From Acanthaster planci (taxonomy: Eukaryota > Echinodermata > Asteroidea > Valvatida > Acanthasteridae), in the NCBI RefSeq assembly GCF_001949145.1, contig NW_019091355.1:5371625-5435624 (forward strand): a stretch of 64,000 bases of DNA, read 5' to 3'. The translations under genes were made by a program, and so were the position numbers. Of this stretch, positions 39,344 through 49,800 are shown one piece after another; the first letter of the stretch is position 1; each line of letters begins with the position of its first letter. Below the pieces are notes generated by a model. The model did no database searches, was not told where the DNA came from, and worked only from the letters and a program-made list of their open reading frames with translations.

Positions 39344-39962
39344 AGCCCCGCTAGTGTGGCACGGACTCTCACTCCCGATCCATCCTTAGCCACACATCCA
39401 TATAAGCAATTTTGTGTCGGCGTATTGAACATTTTGGTGCACCAACTTATTATCGTGGGTGCAATTTCTTTTGCACAAGAACATGATTCTTGACCTTTCC
39501 GCTTTCTAAAAACCATTTACTGAATGATTTCACTCACGTTATTCAGGTATTTTCCAGTCCTTTTGCCTTTATCCATTCAATCTAACAGGCTCGCTCTCAT
39601 AGTCGCCATCTTTAAAATAAGGCCGTTGAACATTACATCACTTGATCCCTCATCGTTTCGACGGCTCTTCCATGTCAAGACATCTAAACTGCTGCCAAAG
39701 ATTTGGAAGAGCCCATTGGTACATGTACATGTAGTATCTTACCGTTCAGTCTGTGTATTACATACATGTATGTCTTGACATGGAACAGCCATCAAGACGA
39801 TGAGGGGTCAAGTGACGTAATGTTCACTGACCTTATTTTATAGATGGCGACTGTGAGAGCGAGCCTGTTAGATTAAATGGATAAAGGCAAAAAGACTGGA
39901 AAATACGGATGTGTGGCTAAGGATGGATCGGGAGTAAGAGTCCGTGCCACACTAGTGGGGCT
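39344..39962. repeat. Large foldback (inverted repeat) element
   Basis: The right arm (39770-39962, about 193 bp) is the reverse complement of two left blocks, 39344-39402 and 39547-39683, at roughly 90 percent identity by eye. The left arm carries a 144-bp insertion (39403-39546). The central loop is 86 bp (39684-39769) with a short ACATGT run. A transcript through it would fold into a long hairpin. Confidence 0.75.
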
Positions 39963-40004
39963 ACCTTCTGACCTGATTATCCTAGTACATGTAGGCCTAG
40001 ACCT

Positions 40005-40079
40005 GTAAACAGGGCCCGATGTATACTCCTTCGCCAGTATATGATGAAGGAGCATACATGTACGTCGGGCCCAGTTTAC
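40005..40079. repeat. 75-nt imperfect hairpin
   Basis: GTAAACAGGGCCCGATGTAT pairs with the complement of the 3' side, GTAAACTGGGCCCGACGTAC, and CTCCTTC pairs with GAAGGAG, leaving a loop of about 10 bases and a 5-base bulge. Size and shape resemble a microRNA precursor, but it sits next to a foldback element and may be repeat-derived. Confidence 0.5.
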
Positions 40080-40721
40080 GACGAGTCTAATGTAGGCTGA
40101 GCCTATGAATGGATGTTATTCAAAGGCGAATCAACTCTGGATGGAGATGGAATACAATAAATGGAGGTAGGCCTACGTGTAGAAACACCTCAAAATTTTA
40201 GAAGTATTTTTCAGTTCTATTTATTTTAATATGGAAATGACAGGTTTGCAACTAACAGTTTAAGCTCAAAACGCTCATTATATGTATGCACAAGGGACCC
40301 ATATTCACAAGCTTAGCTTCTTTTGGGCCCCCCTCAGTCTTCACTCTCTTGTCGAACCATTTTTGTAGATATTATGTACATATATTTATTTGTGAACACT
40401 GTGAAATAAAATGAATGAAACTGCCTAGGCCAACAAAATCCAAGGGTCACTGACACTGACTGCATCACAACCCTAGGCTATGTTAAGCAAGCCTCCTCCC
40501 TGGGCTTCTTCTTAGCAGTTTAAGTGGGATTTAGCCTGTTAGTGAGTGCTCAGAACATGCAGGAAGCCGCCTCAAGTCTCGTACTTGTCATAGGCCTACT
40601 GTCTATGTATTCTCACGGAACAGATGCAGTACGCCTATGTCATTGCACGGACATAACGGAGAATACTGAATAGGCCTACCTCATGCGGCAACCGGCAAAG
40701 GACATTAAAGAGAAAACTTAC

Positions 40722-40960
40722 TAAATTAAGTCACAGCTATTCAGCCTTGCTTGTTTCCCCATACGGCATGGATGAGATCCGGTCGAAATTCTCAAATTTA
40801 TCTGCAAAGAGTTGACCGCAGCAGGTGGTTCGTCTACAAAAGCACAGCACACACTGTCACTAAACCCTACATTGTAGCTGACATCGACAGCCCGGCGCGG
40901 CGGCCAGCTGCTGGTAAACAAAATCCATGCCGCAACCGCTATCGAGTCAATAGAGGGCGT
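40722..40960 (-). promoter_or_regulatory. CpG-rich block, possible promoter or 5' non-coding exon
   Basis: The block is markedly richer in G+C and CpG than the flanks (GCCGCCGCGCCGG near 40890-40905) and ends on the minus strand at a strong donor (TTTA/GTAAGT). The minus strand has an ATG in fair context (GCGGCATGG, near 40930) with only about 22 open codons. This looks more like a 5' leader than a coding exon. It lies about 2.8 kb beyond the GGCX 3' end and would start a separate minus-strand gene. Inferred from composition and one splice motif. Confidence 0.25.
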
Positions 40961-43488
40961 TATAACAAATTAACAGGCACCGGAACTTCATGAAGTGGGC
41001 ATCAAACTTGAGGGCTTTACTCGTCCAATGAAAATCTCAGAGGTTAGCACAGACAATTGACAAAACAAAGGCATCCAACCAACCAGGTGCCCCAACCCCA
41101 CCCAACCAGTGACGTACACTGTTGTGAAATAGAGCCTTGGTGTGTACATTTTTTTTTCGGTGGTAAATAATCCTAAGTTCATTTTTAAAGTGCAATGACT
41201 GTTTGTAGCACCTTTCAGAGTCCCACCCTCTGCAAACAGAACCTTTATGAACAAATGAATTGAAAGTGAAGTTTATACCTGGTATGTTCTTGTTCTGTGA
41301 TATTTCATAATTAGAGAAATACTGTGTGATTTTCAAATGGATATATCACATTGTGGAAATAACCTCTTAACTTGAAGATTTTAGAGGTGGGGACCTAGGG
41401 GAAAACAATAACAGAGAGAATGAATATATTGATTTCATTTTTATTATTTCTTATTTAAGAGCATTATCAAGCGAGTATCATGAATTCAGTGACATGAAAG
41501 TGTGGGGGCTCCTTTGAAGTTGACAAGACATAAGCAGACACGGGCCCAATTAGCAGCACAATACTTAATAGACACCTTGTAATGAACAACTGTGCAGAAA
41601 CCTACTATGGACAGAAAATGACAGTTCAGTAAAGACCACATTATGTAAAACACAAAGTTAAAACCTCACAATACAATGTAACTACTACTAGATAAAATTG
41701 TGTTTTCAACAAAATTGTTAGTCTAAACTTGGTACCCATCAATGCATGACTAGCACTAACAACCACTTCCCTTTTACAGTAAATTTTTTCCCACATAACA
41801 TTGACAAGAAATTTAAAACTTAGGAAAATAGAGAAAAAAGACAGAAGATACCCTATAACAAAATTAAATAATTTAAAATGAAATTAAATATTGGAGGCAT
41901 AACTTGCTGTTGTTGCGACATGAATGGGCAAGGTAGCTATAATAGCATTTTTCTGACTACATGTGTATCAAAGTTTCACAAACTTACCACCACAATATCA
42001 CATATATTGCACATATGAGCATGAACACACATCTCTTCACAAAACAGGACAAAGTATCATAATACATATTAATTACATATTGAAGAACAAAAATATATAT
42101 AGATTTCTTTACGGTATTGTGACATCAATGGGCAAGTTGTATCACACTCGAAGTGATACAGTAAGAACACTTTTGTACAAGAACTAATCTACTGCACATC
42201 TACTGGGGTAAGTGTACATGCACATATTTAAGCATTTCATGAATAAATCAAACCTACTTCAGTGAAGTGAATTAGCTCGGCAAGACATTGCAAATATACA
42301 TGCACCTACATGTATTACTGCCACTGGGGGCACTCTTTACCTTACAGTGAGGACCGTGAGTGGAGAAAAAGAGGGTCCTATATCTCAGAGCCACGCACCA
42401 AGAGACTATGATCTATCTAGCAGTTCCAAAGGATGCATTAGTGGGATAAATGCAATTAGGCCTATCAAACTAAGTCCGTGGATTAGTTTTTTTCCACAGG
42501 ATGTTTAGTCACTGGTGAATGTGCCGCTAAAAATACAACCTTTGCTTTTGTTACATTATCAACAAAGGATGCACCCCTAGGAAGGTCAAATCTTTTGCCG
42601 CCCTGGGACAATGAGCAGCTTTTACCAATGTAACATTCCCCCTCAAGATTCTCTTATGGTTGGTGACAGGACCAATTGGCCCTGGATATTTGAGGGGTTT
42701 TAAAATTAGGTGTCACTAGGCTGAAGTAAGCTGTGAGACTTGTGGCAGCAACTACTTTCTGTCATTACTTCTTCGGTCAAGGTGCACTGTCCGTGTTCTT
42801 GGGCTGTGACACCTTGAAAAATAGATTTTCAACTTGAATGGATAATTTTCAAGGATAGCATCTGCTATGGGCTTTTTCACTTGAAAAAGAATGGTCCATG
42901 ATTGGTCAAGTAACAACTAATCATCAATTTTGGAGGATTTGCATAAGAAGGCAGGCTGGAGCTAGAGTGAGCATGTCTGTTTGGGAACGGGTATACGAAT
43001 AACAATCTCAACACAACACAACAGAAGCGTATGTACTCTATGTGCAGTGTTGAAAGCAAGTGGTCACTATGCAATCGCTCGCGTGCGAGATTTGCTCAGA
43101 GAAGACAATCAATGTTTTAAAAAAGCCAGGTCAATACAGCTTTTAACAGATCCAATATCGACATGCATCTTTTCATCCTGTCAAACCTAAGTACTGAAGT
43201 TGCTGACAACCAAGATTGATGTTTTGGCAGACAACTTCAACCTCATTTGCGGGTAGCTGATCATGGCAGTTTTGCACATCTTGGATGCTCCCTCTGACCA
43301 GCTAAAATCTCTCAATTCACTGTTGCATTATTGGCAAGATCTGACGCAGATAACAGAAGAGTTTTTTCCTTTTGCACTTCAAGTTCACAGGCACTTCACA
43401 CTTTTTTGGCATAATTTTAAAGGCCCTTCGAACAGCACATTTGGTTACAGAATAATTTTCAATTAAGACACTGTACAACAACACTCCC
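40961..43488. other. Interval between CpG-rich block and GGCX 3' end
   Basis: AT-rich and largely free of the hexamer tracts. I see no gene, no clear transposon ends and no tRNA. The GGCX 3' UTR probably ends near 43.48 kb if the ATTAAA at 43489 is used. Confidence 0.5.
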
Positions 43489-43494
43489 TTTAAT
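43489..43494 (-). terminator. Possible GGCX poly(A) signal ATTAAA
   Basis: ATTAAA on the minus strand about 236 bases after the GGCX stop, followed by a GT-rich stretch (GTGTTGTTGTACAGTG) of the kind found downstream of cleavage sites. I saw no AATAAA closer to the stop. This is inferred from motif and position only. Confidence 0.35.
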
Positions 43495-43729
43495 TTGAGT
43501 CTCATGGGCAAGTATTCTCCAGGACAGACAATAATAGATTAATTATACCCTTCTCCACAGTACATTCTCATGCTCAGGCCAAAGGTCAAGAGTGAGTTCG
43601 GAGTTCATCACCACGGTGTGTATGTTTCAAGGTTCCTGGTGTTTTTGAGACCACATTGCTTTGAGAGCCAAGTGCAATGATTCCCTGGTTGTTAAGCTTA
43701 TAGGGTCAAAGGTCACCGCAAAGAAAAGT

Positions 43730-43859
43730 TCAGAGTTCATCGTCAGGGTGTGAAGGTTGGTCCACTGGTGTCTGGTCTTGTTCAGGTAACGGTATCGGTT
43801 CGATCACAGAGTTCATCCCTAGCAGTATGTGACCCAAGGCTTGTGCAGTCATTTGGAAG
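43730..43859 (-). CDS. GGCX: GGCX exon 15 (residues 706-748, stop)
   Basis: The exon completes a Thr codon and encodes [14 protein letters not shown], matching human FLMTCISLRNLILG. A short Pro/Asp/Gln-rich tail follows and ends at TGA (43730-43732). The C-terminus is about 10 residues shorter than human; this part of the family is variable. Acceptor TTCAG. Confidence 0.9.
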
Positions 43860-46800
43860 CTGAACGTTACAAGATCGGGAAGAGAAAACAGAGAGGCTGA
43901 ATAAGAAACCTGTGTGCACTGCAGTTCATCAACGCCATTTTCCATGTCGGCTTTTGTGTCTTACATTGGCTTTATTTTACACTCCACGGTCCTTTGTGAT
44001 GTCCTCTGCATAAATGAGTCCTACGACCATTTAATGCAATACTTTTGCATCAGAAAGAGCAACCCAGGCTTCTATGTTGGTGAACTGCTCATTTTAGCAT
44101 GCATGCTGATAGCAACAGACATTGTGCAGGTGAGAAAATTTGACGTTCCTAATGATTTCCATGGTACAGGCTCCTCTTAAATGCCTGTAACTCAAAAATG
44201 GTCTCAGCGACTTATGATTCACTTTTCACAGAGCGGGTCACATTTTTTACAGTTAAAACTAAATGCAAGTATTGCACATCTCTAGCCTGGCACTAGACAA
44301 TGCCGTGTGAGGCCAAATTCAGGAATACCAAATTTGGGCAAGAGAAGCCTGGTACTGCAGACAGAGGTAAAGCTAAAATGCCAACACTTCCCCGGGTAAC
44401 AATAGCGTGCCTTCTGCGGCTGAGTGTGCCATTCAGGCCTAACTTGCTCAGTACTTCGTCGGGCAATGTTCAACTAAGTGACATTGTACTTACGTGTGCT
44501 TGAAGAGGTAAGCTTTGGTCGAGGCGAACTCTCGCAACTTCTTTAACACTGGCGTGTTCTTCTTCTTAATTTTCTTGTTGGCTCTCTCCAGATATGCCAC
44601 CATCTTGGACACCATGGGGTCGGACATATTCAGTTGTACATCATCTAGGGGACAGATAGAGGTGAGCAATGCTTATGAGTCATGGTGTCTGACACGGGAT
44701 TCTAAGACTATGGCTACGTCTGTGAACAGTACCTGATGAAAGCCCGGCAGCTGATTTCACAAAATGTGACACAGCTTCTTGCCAAGCCTAGGCCTTGGAC
44801 TCTAAATTTGTGCGGCAGCTGAGTAATATACGGTACGTACGGTCGATATCATGAAAAGTTGATTAGCTGCGTAACGTTTGGATTAAATTGCTCTTTGTGG
44901 ACAAGGATGATCACGTCTTTTATGACGGCTGTTTAGCCCTGGCAGCCATTTTGAAAAAGTTTTTGTCTCCTTTTTTTTGTCAGAACTGGGCAGAAAATCT
45001 CAAAGTTCTCCCACAGCCAAACAAGTTTTACCCCTCTTGTATAAGGAAATAAAATAATTATAATTAGTAATGATGAGCCGTTACTGAAATGGATTAGTTA
45101 GTAAAAGCATTCACTTCCAATTTTTTAGCATAAGTTCCCCCACCTAAAGCGAATGAACAAGTTACGCCATAAACTGTAGCGCAAGTATCAGACTTATGCA
45201 GTTTGTAAATTTGAAAGAATGTGGCATAGTTATGCAATAAAATGTGGCATAAGATGAGTTATGCCATTGTGTAAAGTTTCATGAAATTGGCTGCAGACCT
45301 ACAGCGTCACCCGCACCACAAAGTAGCATTCAGCTGCTCTTGCATGCTACTTTGTGAAAACCTAATACAGAAATAATTTCGGTTTCACGAAGTAGCAAAC
45401 GTGTGTTTTGTCAATATAGCATGGATAAAACCGCTTTGAAAGGTCTAAAATGATTTGATTCATCTGTAAATATGCGACTTAACTAGGGGATACTCTTCAA
45501 ACACGTTTCAACTGTTTCAATTAAGGAAATGGTCAATTCCTGAAAGCGACTATTCACGGAGCACGTGCCGCACGGCCAGTGTTACTTCGTGAAAATGAAA
45601 GTAACACATTTCTGTAAAATACGTGCTGAAGCGGCGCACACATCTATTGATGCGGACTACTTAATGGTGTTGATGACGATAGGGCGTCTTCTGAACTTGT
45701 TTCTCCTACTGGATGGTCATGAGCACAGGATTCGCCATGAAGATGTAAAGAACAAAGATGGTGGACTCAAAACAGCATTCCACCGGACTAAAAAATGCAA
45801 AGAAAAAGGAGTGCTAGTCGACATTCCATCCTGGTTATTCTTCCATTTATCTGCGCTAGGATTACTCTGGACCAACGGAAAGACTCTTGATCCCTTAAAA
45901 CCCACAACGGCATGTTTTTTTTCAGAATCTCACATGGGTGCCCTTGCCTGAGACACAACCTGATATCAAAGATGGCACGCTGAGGAGGCTCTCAGCAATT
46001 GTATTGAATGAGTCCAAGTACTTTTGGAACTACAAAAGACACAAACAGAAACTTAATCGAATGAGCTAGTTCGGTATTTTAAGGAGGCAAGGTAATTAAA
46101 GAATGCAGTGCTTGATGTCATGCACAAGTGCTTGTGCCTTAGCGTGAGGTCACACACCAACATCGACAATCTCAAATCACGAGCAATGCAATTCATTTTG
46201 TGCATGCATGCATGAACTCTCTGACAACCAACCTTACTCATTATGTAATGAAATGGAACGACTGAGAAATCAAATTTCAGGAATTTGACAGAACAGTGAG
46301 CCTGTAAATATTTGCCTTCAAGGAGCAACCGTTTAACTTCACAGTTCCCTTTCTGCATACTGCTCTGTGCTTAATAATCATCTGTCTTTTTCATTGCTTG
46401 CCTGGAAACACTACACCGAACACAAATGCACTTGGAAATTTTGGGTTTTTTTTTCTCTCAGAGAAAGGAAGTCTCACAACCTGAGCAGGAGCATGAAAGC
46501 TGCTCCGTCCACCTACCGGGTAAGAGTTTATCATTAGTACCCACACTCAGGTTCCTGCCTTTGAAGTGCTCGTCCAAAAACTTGTCAACGTTTTGTTCCA
46601 ACATGACGGCCGTCTCATTGACAAAGGTGTACATGTAGCACGAAGGGGTTGTGGAGATTGTGTAGACATTATGAAATTTACCGGCTGGAACCTGAGGAAA
46701 AATACCCAAGTATCAAGATGGTCAAAATCCAGCTCTAAAAATTGAAAACTCTTTCAAATTTACAGTGAAAACAGCGGATGCCAAACGATGACTGACTGAG

Positions 46801-49800
46801 GTAACAGGAACATGTTTGGTTCTAGGTAAGCGTATTTCAAACCCCCTGTTAAAGGGTACCTGCAATAAATGTTTGTGATTACAGACCTCCAAAATGCAAT
46901 ATTGTGCCTCAGTTAACCTCATTTTAACTTTTGTTTCATTTGTTCAAAGGGCATTTTAATCCCCTTTTGGTTTTCATGCTAATGAGTATATCCATATTCA
47001 TGAGCAAAACTGTGATGTCATCTCAGAAAAAAGCCTCAATGTTGCATTGGTTTGTACACAAAAAGGTCCTGCGTTTTTGTAGATTTTCCTGGACTTAATA
47101 TTCTCCTCTTTGCTGATTCATTGTTGTTTATGAGCATATAGCAATAAGAAATTATCAATCCCTCTCGCGGGAATGTCCTCAGTAAATTCAGGGTTCTCAA
47201 TTTGAACAAAAACACCTAAATGTATGCACGAAACCGTGTCTTCGCTAGATTATTTCACAGAAACAGTGCCCTCAGTTGTCGATCCAGAAAAGCATGGATA
47301 ATTTTAATTGTTTAAAAGCACTCACATTTTAGTGCATTTAACAAATAGGAGTGTAACAGAAGGTTCATACATTGAAGAAAAGTACAAAAATGCTGATAAA
47401 TGGTGTCTTATAAATTATGTCTTTTTGGACAATATGTATACAAAATATTAAGAAAGCCATGGTGCATGGCTTGTGTTATTCCAATGTTAAATTTCATTTC
47501 CTGTCTGTAGGCACATTTAGCCAAATTGCTCAGAATTTCCAGAAGGGTTAGGCTTTGATAAAATGCTCCCAAACTAGCCCCTAGTTTATTGGGTGACACA
47601 AGGTAGAAAAACAAAATCTCATTCCAAAAAACTGATTTAAAATGCTCTTGTCTGACTATCTTGTCGGCAAAATCTAGATTTCGTTGTCATCATGCTGGTC
47701 CCAATCCCTTTGGATTCATAAAGCAAATAAAGTTTTTTGGCCCTACTGACTGCATGTGCTTTAATCGCTTGCCAGAAGAATAATTTTTGGCCTGAAATTT
47801 AGATTTTTGAAAATGGCACAATATGGCTGCAAATTTTTGCTATGCAGCCAATCAGCAAAAAATCCTGACTAGTAAGAATCACTTAAACAATATTTGTACA
47901 ATATTTTTTACAGCAGTCTAGTATTTTTTAACATTCCAGGGCATCCCAACGTAGGTGATATTTCCTACTTCAGGCCGAGAAATGCAGCCAAGATCAAGCC
48001 TTCTCAATCTTTGGGTGTGTGTACACAACAAATGGGGGATTATCATGTTAAGATGTCATCAAGAGCTGTGATGAGGCAAACTTGATGCTTTAAAGGTACA
48101 GTTCGTCGTTTGTCCATTATGTTCAATGGAGGCAACAGAAGTGCTCAAAACCTAAAGAAAGGTGCTTTACAACTAACCTTATGAAATCAGTGAATGCTAT
48201 ATATTCTAAGAAAAACAACATTCTTGGATCTCGATTTCAAATCAGAAGTTGCAGTGTCATGTTGTGAATTGTACCCAAATTAAGTGTCCCCGATGCATTC
48301 CCATTAAGTTGATGCCGTTACGTGATGTTGCATACTGAATAACGAACTATAGCCAATTTTCAGAAATGTGTCTTTAGATACATCATTACATATTGCCTTC
48401 TTTCATTGGTTTCTTCAAAATGACAGCTTGCCTAAAAGAATTATTCCCACAGTTTAGTCCCATAACCACCCTTTAAACCAAGTATGCTTTTCGACAGCAA
48501 TTTCAGTTCAGGACTGCACCTTTGACTTGTCAGCTTTGCCTGCCATATGTGTACAGAAAGCCAGATCTTGTCCTTCCGTGCAAAGTGGATGAAGAAAAAA
48601 AAAAAAAAATAGGAGACATTTTGGGAAAGGGTTTTTCTTCTAAGAATCTTCTTCCTAAGCCATTTCTTGCTCTGCCTCCTGAGGAGAAAGATGGCTACCA
48701 AAGTCACCCTCTCACCTGCATCTTTTCTCCTTCTTTGAGCGTCACATTCTTGATCTTGTCCAACAACTCCACGATAACCTCCCCTTTCAGCACCTCCAGA
48801 GTGGTGTTGGTGAAATCTTCGCTCACAAAGTTCTCAAGGTACAGGCCTGGGAAATACAATAAAAAAAATAAACAAAAAAGAAATAAAAATAAAAACTATC
48901 CTATAAATTGTTGAGGTTTCAGATGAATCTTGGCTTTGCAAAAACAATAAAACCAAAGACTGCAAAGTGCATTTAATTACTAAGCAGCAGAAAAGATCAG
49001 AACACGAAAATGGCATGTTGGCTTTTTCTCCTGTACCATTATAACTAGAAAGGTGTGAGTCTAGTTCAACGCTGTATCACAACGTTTGAGATTACATTTT
49101 TGAAAGCTATTTTTAACTCGTTTCTCTTGTCGTACAACCTGAAAATTTAACATCAATAGAGAAACACAGTGCCTGAAAATTGAATATAAATAAGGGTAAG
49201 GAATGCACCATCGATTTTTTTCTATCGCATTTGACCAAAGTTCACCCTGAAGTAACTCTTCAGGGCACTAGGCATTTCACAAAAAATAACTGGCAGAGTC
49301 TGAGCTTCCGCCTGAAAGAAACATAATCTCATTTTCATGTGGCCTGAGTGGGCTGATATGAGAGTTTACCTGGAAAATCTGCCACAAACGTCACTTCCAT
49401 TTCATCCTTCTCCAGTTCCTCTTCCAATGCATCTACTCTGCTTCTCCAGTCCGAGAGCTCAGTCAACAGGGGAAGGTTCCAAGATATGTCCTCAAATGGA
49501 GACCAAGGGGCAGTGACTATGTCTACGCGAGGATCCCACATCCTAAAACAGGAAATGCCCCAAACCCTTGTAAGGTTCTGTATGACATTCATACCTTTCT
49601 CTTACTGAACCATAGTGTGTTAATAGGATCTGGCTTTCTATATGCAGATCGCTAAATCTAGGTTAAAACGCCAAGTGTACCTTGACAGATGAATCTAAGC
49701 ATGTCAGGCCGCGACGATTTTTTAAAGCTTTTTTTAGTAGGGCCATGCCATAAATTTGCTTGCCCGAATTAGATCAACACTTGCCCAAGATTTCTCAAAA

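Noticed and set aside
39524-40055. Related peptides on both strands taken as a duplicated gene
   Set aside because: The likeness comes from the foldback arms being reverse complements; stops interrupt both and no domain is present.
43795-43812. B-box-like GGTTCGATC considered as a tRNA gene
   Set aside because: Lies inside GGCX exon 15 and has no A box at tRNA spacing.
45565-45951. 128-codon plus-strand ORF in GGCX intron 13
   Set aside because: Antisense to GGCX, no recognisable domain, no splice context. It lies next to transposon-like hairpins and is more likely CpG-rich repeat remnant or chance.
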